This document shows, in pieces, positions 24,321 through 33,779 of a DNA stretch of 64,000 nt. The notes under the pieces are model-generated. The model was not told the DNA's origin. It ran no database searches and saw only the letters and a program-made list of their open reading frames with translations. Each line of letters begins with the position of its first letter. Positions within the stretch are counted from its first letter, which is position 1. The DNA is taken from positions 1,095,666 through 1,159,665 of the forward strand of contig NZ_JABWDU010000002.1 of the NCBI RefSeq assembly GCF_013371465.1. Direction: 5' to 3'. The DNA is from Ensifer oleiphilus. GTDB taxonomy: Bacteria > Pseudomonadota > Alphaproteobacteria > Rhizobiales > Rhizobiaceae. The position numbers and the translations under genes are program-made.

Positions 24321-24342
24321 CCGCCGCAAAAGCATTCCATAT

Positions 24343-24370
24343 GCCGGCGGCTACGGTCGCCGGCTTTCGT
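24343..24370 (+). terminator. Terminator of phyR
   Basis: GCCGGCG pairs with CGCCGGC across an eight-base loop, followed by TTTCGTTTGT. It begins 23 nt after the phyR stop, consistent with Rho-independent termination. Confidence 0.65.
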
Positions 24371-24412
24371 TTGTCTGCTCAACGCTTGTCTTGATCAGCA
24401 CAACCCGGCACC

Positions 24413-24545
24413 GAAAACAAAACAGCCAGTGCCGAGGGAAGGCACTGGCTGACATTGTTCAACTCACCGGGGGAGTGTGAGTTGGTAAACCGGCGGATTA
24501 CCTCCGGCGCCACATTGGGGGCGATGCGCGCCACCGTCCGGCCTG
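24413..24545 (-). ncRNA. Candidate small RNA between phyR and the FGGY kinase gene
   Basis: On the minus strand the segment ends in a strong intrinsic terminator: an 11-pair stem (24423-24433 with 24441-24451, perfect) followed by TTTTGTTTTC. Before it lies an 8-pair hairpin (CAACTCAC/GTGAGTTG) whose loop is C-rich (ACTCCCCCG), resembling the anti-Shine-Dalgarno loops of rhizobial trans-acting sRNAs. Upstream, GGAAC-N16-CATT at 24577-24553 is one base from an EcfG promoter and would start a transcript near 24545. No convincing ORF is present. Alternatively, it is only the 3' UTR and terminator of the FGGY kinase transcript. The 5' end is estimated. Confidence 0.45.
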
Positions 24546-24605
24546 CAAATAAAATGCCTGACGCAGGCAAAGGTTCCCGGCGTTTCGCGTATGCCGATCA
24601 TTTTT

Positions 24606-26189
24606 TTATTGAAGCGCGTCGAGTTCGTCCCGATGGCGGTAGAGCGCAAGGAAGCGGCGGTAATCGCGGTCGTAGATGCCGCGCATCTGAGCGTTCGGCA
24701 GTCGCTCCTGCCTGCCCGATGCCATGGCAACGCCGGATGCCGCGAGATCAGCGTGAACCTGACCGGCGACGGCCGCCGCCATCGCCGTGCCGAGAAGCAC
24801 GGCGTCAGGTGCGTCCGGTGCCACGACCCGGCACCCCGTGACGTCGCAATAGAGCTCCATCAGGAGGGCGTTGCGAACATGGCCGCCGGTGACGTGAAGC
24901 GTATCGAGGTCGTAGCCAACCTCACGCATCGTTTCGAGGATATGGCGGATGCCGAGCGCGATGGCCACACAGGTGCGCCAGTAGAGCCGGCAGAGCGCGT
25001 CGAATGACGAATCGAACGGCAAGCCGCTGATGACGCCGAGACCGTGCGGGTCGGCAAGCGGCGAGCGGTTGCCGTGAAAGTCGGGCAGAACGTGAAGCCG
25101 CTCGGCAAATTGGCTCCCGTGCAGCGTCCGCAATTCCTGGACGCGCGCAATGATGCGGCCGTGGGTCTCGGTCGTCGGCTCCAGCCCGCCGCCGTGGATG
25201 CGCACGATGTGATCGAGCAGCGCTCCGGTTGCCGATTGACCAGCCTCGATCAGCCAGGCTTCCGGCAACACCGCCTCGAAATAGGGTCCCCACATGCCGA
25301 AGCCGGGCTTCATGTTCTTGGAGAAGGCGACGATGCAACTCGATGTGCCGGCGATCAGCGCCAACTGCCGCTCGAGTTTTTCCGGCTCTCCGACAAAACC
25401 GCCGAGAACGCCGAGCGCGCCGGCATAGGCATCGATCAATCCCGGCGCCACCTGGCAGCCGGTATCAAGGCCAAGGTCTGCTGCAGCTTCCGCCGACAGG
25501 CCACCGACGGAGCGTCCGACCGGCAGCGTTTCTTCCGGCAATCCGCCTCGCGTCAGCAGGTCCTCAAGGCCGATGCGTTCAAGATAGTCCGCCTGCCAGC
25601 CGCGCTTCTCATGGGCGAGATAGTTCCATTTCGCCGTCAATGTGCAGCGCGAGCGTGCCGCACTGCCGGTCGCCCGCCAGGAGAGATAATCGGCAAGATC
25701 GAAGAAGTAACCCGCCTTCTCCCACTGGGCCGGCAGGTTTCGCTTGAGCCACATCAGCTTCGGCATCTCCATCTCCGGCGAGATGACGCGGCCGGAGAAA
25801 TCGAGAACCGGGTGTCCGGTTGCGGTGCAGAGATCGGCTTCCTTGAGCGCCCGATGATCGAGCCAGACGATGGTATCCCACCGGGCCTCGCCTTTCCGGT
25901 TGACGGAAAGCGGCGCCCCGTCCCGGTCGCGAACGACGAGCGAGCACGTCGCGTCGAAACCGATTGCAGCGATATCCTGCGCCGCGACGCCGGCCTTGTT
26001 TCGGGCCGCCCTCACCGAGCCGCAGACGGCTTTCCAGATATCGTCCGAATCATGTTCGGCATGATTTTCCTCCGGCCGGTTCATGGCGATCGGCAGGTCG
26101 GCACGTGCCAGCAGCCTGCCATTCCGGTCGAAGATACCGGCGCGGGCACTGCCGGTACCGACATCGACCGCAACGACGAATTCACGCAT
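24606..26189 (-). CDS. FGGY-family pentulose kinase (ribulokinase-like)
   Basis: This 527 aa cytoplasmic sugar kinase phosphorylates a ketose produced by polyol dehydrogenases. It shows an N-terminal ATPase motif VAVDVGTGSARAGIFDRNG, GFDATCSLVVRD, and a C-terminal phosphate/ATP segment ALGIRHILETMREVGYDLDTLHVTGGHVRN. Length and pattern are nearer to the FGGY pentulokinase/ribulokinase branch than to XylB (about 480-490 aa). Start ATG 26189 is preferred; upstream open frame runs into a RIME-like repeat. It belongs with the smo/mtl genes on the same strand, so D-xylulose, D-ribulose or D-fructose are candidate substrates. Confidence 0.85.
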   Translation of the reverse strand: MREFVVAVDVGTGSARAGIFDRNGRLLARADLPIAMNRPEENHAEHDSDDIWKAVCGSVRAARNKAGVAAQDIAAIGFDATCSLVVRDRDGAPLSVNRKGEARWDTIVWLDHRALKEADLCTATGHPVLDFSGRVISPEMEMPKLMWLKRNLPAQWEKAGYFFDLADYLSWRATGSAARSRCTLTAKWNYLAHEKRGWQADYLERIGLEDLLTRGGLPEETLPVGRSVGGLSAEAAADLGLDTGCQVAPGLIDAYAGALGVLGGFVGEPEKLERQLALIAGTSSCIVAFSKNMKPGFGMWGPYFEAVLPEAWLIEAGQSATGALLDHIVRIHGGGLEPTTETHGRIIARVQELRTLHGSQFAERLHVLPDFHGNRSPLADPHGLGVISGLPFDSSFDALCRLYWRTCVAIALGIRHILETMREVGYDLDTLHVTGGHVRNALLMELYCDVTGCRVVAPDAPDAVLLGTAMAAAVAGQVHADLAASGVAMASGRQERLPNAQMRGIYDRDYRRFLALYRHRDELDALQ

Positions 26190-26223
26190 CAAAGGAAGTC
26201 CCCGTCCCCGTAACCGCGAGCTT

Positions 26224-26322
26224 TGAGCGTCCTCCATGGCGCGCCAAGTCCGCAGTAAAATCCTGAAATTGCTGCATAATTCTTATCCTTAGATCGAGTT
26301 CGACTTAAGGCGTTATGCGGTA
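26224..26322. repeat. RIME-like intergenic element, copy 1
   Basis: This is a ~100 bp element with two internal inverted repeats (around GCGCGTC...GGCGCGCC and CTTAGATCG...CGACTTAAG) and the TTGCTGCATAATTCTTATCC core common in rhizobial RIME elements. It aligns over its length with copy 2 at 27009. It lies between the FGGY kinase and HAD genes, and its end overlaps the last codons of the HAD gene. Confidence 0.7.
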
Positions 26323-26988
26323 TTGGCGGACAAACTGTAACAATTCGCCCATGTCGTCAAACAGCACGTCTGGGTCGAGCTCGGACAGTGTCTGTCGATG
26401 ACGATCGCTGCGCGCATGCCCGCCGCCGGCGAAGGCAAAGGCGCGCATGCCGGCGGCATGTGCCGCTTCGATGCCGGCCGGACTGTCCTCGACGACGATA
26501 CAGTCCTTTGGCGCATAGCCCATCTGCCGGCTCGCCAGCAGAAAAAGATCCGGCGCCGGCTTGCCATGTTTGACCATCGTCGCAGAGAAGATGTTCGGCT
26601 CGAAAAGATCGATCAGCCCGGTGACGGTCAGCGACAGCCGGATGCGCTCCGGCTGGCTGGACGAGGCGACGCAACAGGCAACGCCAAGCTCTTCGACCGC
26701 CCGGCGGATGCCGGCGATCGGCTGCAGCTCGGAGCGGAACCGCTGGTAGAGCCGCGTGCGAATCTCATCGAGAAAGGCGTCGTCGGTCGCCAGACCATAC
26801 TCGTCGTGAAGAATGGCCGACATGCTTTTGAGGCTACGACCGAGAAACCGTTCGGTCGCCTGCTCCGTTGTCATCGACACACCGGCGGCAGCAAGGACAT
26901 CGACCAGGACTTCAAGCGAGATCGGTTCGCTGTCGACCAGCACGCCGTCGCAATCGAAGATCACCAGCCTGGACGCACCGTCCGCCAT
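26305..26988 (-). CDS. HAD-superfamily phosphatase/phosphoglucomutase-like hydrolase
   Basis: This 227 aa cytoplasmic HAD subfamily IA enzyme has motif I IFDCDGVLVDSEP (nucleophile Asp12, general acid Asp14), motif II Ser in ASSSQPERI, motif III Lys in HGKPAPDLFLLA, and motif IV VVEDSPAGIEAAHAAGM. It probably dephosphorylates a sugar phosphate in polyol catabolism. AAGGAG lies 10 nt before ATG 26988. The last five codons and the stop (YRITP*) are within RIME copy 1, so the native C-terminus was probably altered by that insertion. Confidence 0.88.
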   Translation of the reverse strand: MADGASRLVIFDCDGVLVDSEPISLEVLVDVLAAAGVSMTTEQATERFLGRSLKSMSAILHDEYGLATDDAFLDEIRTRLYQRFRSELQPIAGIRRAVEELGVACCVASSSQPERIRLSLTVTGLIDLFEPNIFSATMVKHGKPAPDLFLLASRQMGYAPKDCIVVEDSPAGIEAAHAAGMRAFAFAGGGHARSDRHRQTLSELDPDVLFDDMGELLQFVRQYRITP

Positions 26989-27008
26989 AATACGCTACTC
27001 CTTACAGC

Positions 27009-27107
27009 GCCGCGCGTCTTCCACGACGCGCCAAGGTCGCTGTAACGCTTTGAGTTGCTGCATGATTTCACCTTTGGTCGGCTCTGCCTCCAAGGAATTA
27101 TGCAGTA
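27009..27107. repeat. RIME-like intergenic element, copy 2
   Basis: This is a ~100 bp element similar to copy 1. GCGCGTCTTCCACGACGCGCC forms one palindrome, GAGTTGCTGCATGATTTCAC leads to the second, and it ends TTATGCAGTA. It fills the gap between the mtlK and HAD genes and supplies the mtlK stop codon (27098-27100). Confidence 0.7.
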
Positions 27108-28582
27108 AGCTTGCCCTCCAGATAAAGCTGGAGCGTAGCGCGGGTACCCTTTTCCCAAAGGGTTTTCAATGCCTTGGCGAAGCGCTTGCGGAAAAGATCG
27201 GATTGCGCAACCTCGCCGAAAATGTCGGACAATGCCAGGAAAGCCATGGGATCTTCTTTGGCGGCCAATGCCGCCGCCTGAAGCCGATCGGCGTTCTGGT
27301 CGTTGAAGGCGATGCTTTTGCCGCTGTCGGTGGTGCCGGCGAAGTAACGGCACCAGAGCGCCGACACCAGCGCCAGCCCGACGACATCTTCACCGCGTGC
27401 CAACCGGTCGGCCGTCGACGGCAGGATGAACTTCGGCTGCCGGTTGGACCCGTCCTGCGCCAGCCGCGGGATCGTGTCGCCGATCTTCGGGTTGGAGAAG
27501 CGCGTCTCGATCAGCTTGTAGTAATCGCCAAGATCGGTGTTCGGCACCGGCGGAATGACGGGGATGATCTCGTCGTGCTCGAGTTTGGCGAGGAAGGCGC
27601 GGATCAGCGGCTCCTCCATCGCCTCGTGGACGAAATGGATGTCGAGCAACGCCGCCGGATAGGCGATGGCCGCGTGGCCGCCATTGAGAATGCGGATCTT
27701 CATGTGCTCGTAGGGCGCGACATCGGGAACGAATTGCACCCCGACCTTTTCGAGCGCCGGACGCCCCTGCGGGAAATGATCCTCCAGCACCCATTGCTTG
27801 AACTCTTCGCAAAACACCGGCCAGGCGTCGTCGATCTCGTAATCGGTCGCCACGATGCCGATTTCGCGTGCGCCGGTCGCCGGTGTGATCCGATCCACCA
27901 TGCCGTTCGGGAAGGCGACATTCGCGTCGATCCAGTCGGCAAAGGCGGGATCGAACAACCGTGCGAGGCCCGAGACCGCCGCATGCGTTACTTCTCCATT
28001 TCCCGGAATGTTGTCGCAGGACATGACGGTGAATGGCGGGATGTGCCTGCCCCGGCGGGCCTTCAGGCCGGCGACAACAAGGCCGAAGACCGTCTTCGGA
28101 GAAGTCGGATTCTGCGCGTCCTCGACAATGGCCGGATGGGTCGGATTGAAGACGCCCGAGGCTGGGTCGATGAAGTAGCCGCCCTCGGTGATCGTCATCG
28201 AGACGATGCGGATCGCCGGATCGGCAAGGGTGGCGACGATGCCTGCGACATCCCCGGGTTTCAGGTAATCGATCATCGCGCCGGTCACATGCGCACCGGT
28301 GCGGTTGTTGTCCTGCTCGACCACCGTCGTCAGGAAATCCTGCGCCGCAAGCTTCGCCCGCATCTGTTCGTCGGACGGCAAGACACCGGCGCCGACGATC
28401 GCCCAGTCATGGTCGTGTCCCGCATTGAAGAGATCGTCGAGATAGACGGCCTGATGGGCACGGTGAAAATTGCCGACACCGAAATGCACGATGCCCGCTT
28501 TCAGAGCGGTACGATCGTAGCTCGGCACGCCGGCCTTGGCCTTGACCGCATCGAGCGCGGCAAGTGAGAGTTTGGTCGTCAT
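27098..28582 (-). CDS. mtlK: Mannitol 2-dehydrogenase (polyol dehydrogenase, PSLDR family)
   Basis: This 494 aa NAD-dependent long-chain polyol dehydrogenase oxidises D-mannitol (and often D-arabitol) to the ketose. The N-terminal Rossmann region is IVHFGVGNFHRAHQAVYLDDL. The catalytic Lys/Asn/His set is in MKIRILNGGHAAIAYPA. VDRITPAT is also conserved. AAGGA lies 9 nt before ATG 28582. It follows smoS by 42 nt in the smoEFGK-smoS-mtlK operon. The final Thr-Ala and stop come from RIME copy 2. Confidence 0.95.
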   Translation of the reverse strand: MTTKLSLAALDAVKAKAGVPSYDRTALKAGIVHFGVGNFHRAHQAVYLDDLFNAGHDHDWAIVGAGVLPSDEQMRAKLAAQDFLTTVVEQDNNRTGAHVTGAMIDYLKPGDVAGIVATLADPAIRIVSMTITEGGYFIDPASGVFNPTHPAIVEDAQNPTSPKTVFGLVVAGLKARRGRHIPPFTVMSCDNIPGNGEVTHAAVSGLARLFDPAFADWIDANVAFPNGMVDRITPATGAREIGIVATDYEIDDAWPVFCEEFKQWVLEDHFPQGRPALEKVGVQFVPDVAPYEHMKIRILNGGHAAIAYPAALLDIHFVHEAMEEPLIRAFLAKLEHDEIIPVIPPVPNTDLGDYYKLIETRFSNPKIGDTIPRLAQDGSNRQPKFILPSTADRLARGEDVVGLALVSALWCRYFAGTTDSGKSIAFNDQNADRLQAAALAAKEDPMAFLALSDIFGEVAQSDLFRKRFAKALKTLWEKGTRATLQLYLEGKLTA

Positions 28583-28624
28583 GGTCCCGTTCCTTTTGAA
28601 GGCATCGTCTGTGAGAGACGGGCC

Positions 28625-29394
28625 TCAGCTCATCCAGTTGCCGCCATCGACGTTGTAGGTTTGAGAAACGACGTAATCGCTCTCGGCCGAGGCGAGGAAA
28701 ATCGCCATGCCGGTGAGGTCCTCGGCCGTTCCCATGCGCCCATAGGGTACTTCCGCGCCGACCAGCCGCTTCTTCTCGCCGCGCGGACGGTTCTCGTATC
28801 TGGCAAACAGCGCGTCGACGCCGTCCCAGTGTTCGCCGTCGACCACGCCGGGCGCAATCGCGTTGACGTTGATGCGGTGCTTGATCAGGTCGAGCCCCGC
28901 CGACTGGGTCAGGCTGATGACCGCGGCCTTGGTGGCGCAGTAAACGGCGACCAGCGCCTCGCCGCGCCGACCGGCCTGACTTGCCATATTGATGATCTTG
29001 CCGCCCCTGCCCTGGGCGATCATCTGTCGCGCCGCCGCCTGCATCGTGAACAGCGTTCCCGAAACATTGATCGAAAACAGCCGCTCATAACTTTCGCGGG
29101 TGATTTCGACGATCGGCGCGAGATCGAAGAGCGCGGCATTGTTGACGAGAATGTCGAGACCGCCGGCCTCGGTAACGACCGATGCGATCGCCGCATCGAT
29201 CGACCCTTGCTGCGTCACGTCCATTTCGACGGCATAGGCGCTGGGTCCGATCTCGGCAGCCGTCTCACGCGCCCGCGCCAGATTGATGTCGGCAATTGCC
29301 ACCCGGGCGCCTTCGCGCACGTAGGCTTCGGCAAAGGCGCGACCAATACCGCGCGCCGATCCGGTGATCAGCGCGCTTTTTCCTTCAAGACGTT

Positions 29395-29398
<4 letters not shown>
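28625..29398 (-). CDS. smoS: Sorbitol dehydrogenase (SDR family)
   Basis: This 257 aa short-chain dehydrogenase converts D-glucitol to D-fructose with NAD. The cofactor motif is TGSARGIG (residues 12-19). The active site has Ser in [11 protein letters not shown] and YCATK (Tyr-x3-Lys). The protein is very like Rhodobacter SmoS from end to end, including the terminal [14 protein letters not shown] 29398 overlaps the smoK stop (ATGA). Confidence 0.95.
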
Positions 29399-30396
<998 letters not shown>

Positions 30397-30407
30397 TGTC
30401 GTATCCC

Positions 30408-31238
30408 TTATTTGACCGCGCCGAAGGTGAGGCCGCGCACGAGCTGCTTCTGCGAGAACCAGCCGAGTATGAGGATGGGGGCGATTGCCATGGTCGAGGC
30501 CGCAGAAAGCTTGGCGTAAAACAGGCCTTCGGGGCTGGAATAGGAGGCGATGAAGGCCGTCAGCGGCGCCGCCTTCGCGGCGCTGAGATTCAGCGTCCAG
30601 AACGCCTCGTTCCAGGCAAGGATGATGTTGAGCAGAAGCGTCGAGGCGATTCCGGGGATCGCCATCGGCGTCAGGACATAGATGATCTCATTGGACAGCG
30701 ACGCGCCGTCCATGCGCGCCGCCTCGAGGATCTCGCCGGGGATCTCCTTGAAGTAGGTGTAGAGCATCCAGATGATGATCGGCAGGTTAATGAGCGTCAG
30801 CACGATCACGAGACCGGTGCGGGTATCGAGCAGTCCGGTGTTGCGGAACAACAGGTACATCGGCACCAGCACCCCGACCGACGGCATCATCTTGGTGGAG
30901 AGCATCCACATCAACACGTCCTTGGTGCGCTTGGTCGGCGAGAACGCCATTGCCCAGGCGGACGGAATGGCGATGATCAGGCCGATCAGCGTCGAGCCGA
31001 AGGAGACGACGACCGAGTTCATGAAGTGCAGGAAGTAGTTCGATCGGCTCTGCACCTCGTGATAGTTCTCCGTCGTCCAGTCGAAGAAGAACAAGGACGG
31101 CGGCGAGGCGATCGCCTCGGCCTCTGTCTTGAAGCTCGTCAGGAACGTCCAGAGGATCGGGAAGAAAATCAGGATGCCGATCGTCCAGGCGACGACGGTG
31201 ACCACGATCTTTCTCCGGGTGGAGACATTGCGTGCCAT
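30408..31238 (-). CDS. smoG: Polyol ABC transporter permease SmoG
   Basis: This 276 aa MalG-type inner-membrane permease has six helices and an EAA loop ([28 protein letters not shown]). I chose ATG 31238 with GGAGG 10 nt upstream, which gives a length equal to the known SmoG; a TTG at 31247 overlaps the smoF stop. Confidence 0.93.
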   Translation of the reverse strand: MARNVSTRRKIVVTVVAWTIGILIFFPILWTFLTSFKTEAEAIASPPSLFFFDWTTENYHEVQSRSNYFLHFMNSVVVSFGSTLIGLIIAIPSAWAMAFSPTKRTKDVLMWMLSTKMMPSVGVLVPMYLLFRNTGLLDTRTGLVIVLTLINLPIIIWMLYTYFKEIPGEILEAARMDGASLSNEIIYVLTPMAIPGIASTLLLNIILAWNEAFWTLNLSAAKAAPLTAFIASYSSPEGLFYAKLSAASTMAIAPILILGWFSQKQLVRGLTFGAVK

Positions 31239-31243
31239 GGATC

Positions 31244-32116
31244 TCAAGCCTCCAGCGTCTTGCCGATCATCCGCATCAGGAAGAATGCGACGATGTTGGC
31301 GAGGATGACGGCAATAATGCCGCCGGCGGATGCGCCGCCCACGTCGAACTGCAGCAGGGCCTGCGCATAGACGAGGAAGGTGAGGTTGGTGCTCTGCGTG
31401 CCCGGCCCGCCATTGGTCGTCACCAGGATTTCCGCAAAGACCGAGAGCAGGAAGATCGTCTGGATCAGGATGACTACGGTGATGGCGCGGGAAAGATGCG
31501 GCAGCACGAGATAGATGAAGCGGCTCCAGGCGCTGGCGCCGTCCATCTGGGCTGCTTCCTTCTGCTCTTCGTCAAGCGATTGCAGTGCCGTCAACAGGAT
31601 CAGCGTCGCAAACGGCAGCCATTGCCAGGCGACGATGAGGATCACCGACATCAGCGGCGCATTGGCGAGAAAGTCGAAGGGCTGCAGCCCGAAGAGCTTG
31701 GCCAGCCAGGCAAACAGCCCGTTGACCGGGTTCATGAACATGTTCTTCCAGACGAGTGCGGCGACCGTCGGCATGATCAGGAACGGCGCGATCACCAGGA
31801 TGCGCACGATCCCCTGCCCGAACATCGGCTGGTCCAGCAGAAGCGCCAGCGCAATGCCGCCGACGACGGTGATGAAGAGCACCCCGAGCACGATGGCAAG
31901 CGTGTTGAAGAGCGCCTGGAAGAAGGCGGGATCGGTGAGGAAGTACGTGTAGTTGGAAAAGCCCGCGAACTCCTCCATCCCCGGCATCAGGAGATTGTAG
32001 CGCAGGAACGAGAAGTAGATCGTCATGGCCAGCGGAACGATCATCCAAGCCAGAAGCAGAAGCACCGAGGGCGCGATCATCAGACGCGCGGCGGAGCGGG
32101 TGTGCAAGGTCGCCAT
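31244..32116 (-). CDS. smoF: Polyol ABC transporter permease SmoF
   Basis: This 290 aa MalF-type inner-membrane permease has six helices and an EAA loop (KEAAQMDGASAWSRFIYLVLPHLSRA). ATG 32116 has a run of G (GGGGGGA) 7 nt upstream and gives the length of known SmoF; an upstream in-frame start at 32143 is less likely. It is separated from smoE by 143 nt containing a hairpin. Confidence 0.93.
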   Translation of the reverse strand: MATLHTRSAARLMIAPSVLLLLAWMIVPLAMTIYFSFLRYNLLMPGMEEFAGFSNYTYFLTDPAFFQALFNTLAIVLGVLFITVVGGIALALLLDQPMFGQGIVRILVIAPFLIMPTVAALVWKNMFMNPVNGLFAWLAKLFGLQPFDFLANAPLMSVILIVAWQWLPFATLILLTALQSLDEEQKEAAQMDGASAWSRFIYLVLPHLSRAITVVILIQTIFLLSVFAEILVTTNGGPGTQSTNLTFLVYAQALLQFDVGGASAGGIIAVILANIVAFFLMRMIGKTLEA

Positions 32117-32212
32117 GGCGTCCCCCCAAATGACGGAATTCAACGCTGTTTCGAGATCGGGTCGGGCCGGCGCGTTTGTGCGCGCGAGCCCTGTGGCTGC
32201 CTCCGGGATTTA

Positions 32213-32246
32213 CCGGGGCGCCAGCCATTTGCGGCCGGCACCCCGG
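32213..32246 (-). other. Intercistronic hairpin after smoE
   Basis: A ten-pair stem (one G-U pair; arms 32213-32222 and 32237-32246) with a 14-base loop begins 14 nt after the smoE stop on the minus strand. No T-tract follows. Such hairpins after binding-protein genes typically protect the upstream mRNA and give more binding protein than permease. Confidence 0.5.
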
Positions 32247-32259
32247 GCCCTTGGGAGCG

Positions 32260-33570
32260 CTATTTGATGTAGCCGGCCTTGGTCATTTCGCGTTCGGTCA
32301 GCTTCTGGGCGCTGGCAAGCGCATCGTCGACGCTCATCTGGCCGGCAAGGGCGGCCGAGAATTGCTGGCCGACCGCCGTGCCGAGGCCCTGGAACTCAGG
32401 GATCGCCACGAACTGCACGCCGACATAAGGCACCGGCTTGACCGACGGGTTCTTCGGATCGGCAGCATTGATCGAGTCGAGCGTCATCTTCGCAAACGGC
32501 GCCGCCTTCTGGTACTCAGGGTTTGCGTAAAGCGAGGTGCGTGTGCCCGGGGGAACGTTGGCCCAGCCTTCCTTGTCGGCAACCAGCTTCAGATAGTCCT
32601 TGCCGGTTGCCCAGGCGATGAACTTCTCGGCCGCTGCCACTTTCTGCGAACCGGCGGGGATGGCGAGGTTCCAGGCCCACAGCCAGTTGCCGCGCTTGCC
32701 GAGGCCCGTGTCCGGCGCGAGCGCAAAGCCCACCTTGTCGGCCACCGTCGATTCCTTCGGGTTGGTGACGAACGAGGCTGCAACCGTCGCATCGATCCAC
32801 ATGCCGCACTTGCCGGTCTGGAACAGCGACAGGTTTTCGTTGAAGCCGTTCGAGGATGCCCCGGGCGGTCCGGCGTCGTTCATCAGCTTGACGTAGAAGT
32901 CGAGCGCGTACTTCCATTCCGGCTGGTCGAACTGGGGCTTCCAGTTCTCGTCGAACCAGCGCGCGCCGAAGGCGTTCGCGGTTGCCGTCAGGAAGGCCAT
33001 GTTCTCGCCCCAGCCCGCCTTGCCGCGCAGGCAGATGCCGTAGACTTCGTTGCTTTTGTCGGTGATCTTGCGTGCAGCGTCGGCGATGAAGTCCCATGTC
33101 GGCGCGTCGGGCATCGTCAGCCCGGCCTTCTCGAACAGGTCCTTGCGGTACATCACCATCGAGCTTTCGCCGTAAAACGGCGCGGCATAGAGCTTGCCGT
33201 CGATGGTCAGGCCCGAGCGGATCGCCGGCAACAGGTCGTCGACGTCGTAGTCGGCGCCAAGATTGTCGAGCGGCAACAGCCAGCCCTGCTTGGCCCAGAT
33301 CGGCACTTCATAGGTGCCGATGGTCATGATGTCGTACTGGCCGCCCTTGGTGGCGATATCCGTCGTCACGCGCTGGCGCAGCACGTTTTCCTCGAGCGTC
33401 ACCCACTCGAGCGTAATGTCCGGATTCTTGGACGTGAAATCATCCGTCAGCTTCTGCATCCGGATCATGTCGCCGTTGTTCACGGTCGCAATGGTCAGGG
33501 TTTCTGCTTGGGCCAGACCTGCCAGTGCGACTGCCGAGCATGTGCCCAGCAGGAAAGTTCTCAAATTCAT
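32260..33570 (-). CDS. smoE: Polyol ABC transporter substrate-binding protein
   Basis: This 436 aa periplasmic sorbitol/mannitol-binding protein (SBP family 1) has signal peptide residues 1-22 (LLGTCSAVALAGLAQA-E). The mature region has MQKLTDDFTSKNPDITLEWVTLEENVLRQRV. GGGAGGAA precedes ATG 33570 by 5-6 nt. It is the first gene of the smo operon, with a good -35/-10 pair about 45-75 nt upstream. Confidence 0.94.
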   Translation of the reverse strand: MNLRTFLLGTCSAVALAGLAQAETLTIATVNNGDMIRMQKLTDDFTSKNPDITLEWVTLEENVLRQRVTTDIATKGGQYDIMTIGTYEVPIWAKQGWLLPLDNLGADYDVDDLLPAIRSGLTIDGKLYAAPFYGESSMVMYRKDLFEKAGLTMPDAPTWDFIADAARKITDKSNEVYGICLRGKAGWGENMAFLTATANAFGARWFDENWKPQFDQPEWKYALDFYVKLMNDAGPPGASSNGFNENLSLFQTGKCGMWIDATVAASFVTNPKESTVADKVGFALAPDTGLGKRGNWLWAWNLAIPAGSQKVAAAEKFIAWATGKDYLKLVADKEGWANVPPGTRTSLYANPEYQKAAPFAKMTLDSINAADPKNPSVKPVPYVGVQFVAIPEFQGLGTAVGQQFSAALAGQMSVDDALASAQKLTEREMTKAGYIK

Positions 33571-33616
33571 CGACTTCCTCCCAGAAGAAATTGAGCATTT
33601 GCCTCGCTCATGGGCA

Positions 33617-33645
33617 ATTACTCACTTAACGCAAAAAAATGTCAA
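33617..33645 (-). promoter_or_regulatory. Sigma70-type promoter of the smo operon
   Basis: On the minus strand TTGACA (33645-33640) is followed after 17 bases by AGTAAT (33622-33617). The predicted start is about 40 nt before smoE. The sequence next to the -35 box (ACGCAAAAAAATGTCAAT on the plus strand) partly resembles the right arm of the palindrome at 34759, a possible regulator half-site. Confidence 0.6.
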
Positions 33646-33735
33646 TCCGCTTTCGTTGCTGCGCTGCAAACGGAGACGTTACGAAGCTGTTTTGATTGCC
33701 GATTTTTTATCAGAAAACGTTCATATGAACGCCAA

Positions 33736-33758
33736 AAGGCCGGCGCATGGCCGGCCTT
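33736..33758 (-). terminator. Terminator of the SorC-family regulator gene
   Basis: AAGGCCGGC pairs perfectly with GCCGGCCTT across a five-base loop. On the minus strand it is followed by TTTTGGC. It starts 22 nt after the regulator stop and separates it from smoE. Confidence 0.75.
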
Positions 33759-33779
33759 AGTCAAGTGGGGTCACTGCGA

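Noticed and set aside
24321-24605. Short protein-coding gene between phyR and the FGGY kinase gene
   Set aside because: Open frames here lack ribosome sites and run through the two hairpins; the region fits structured RNA better than coding sequence.
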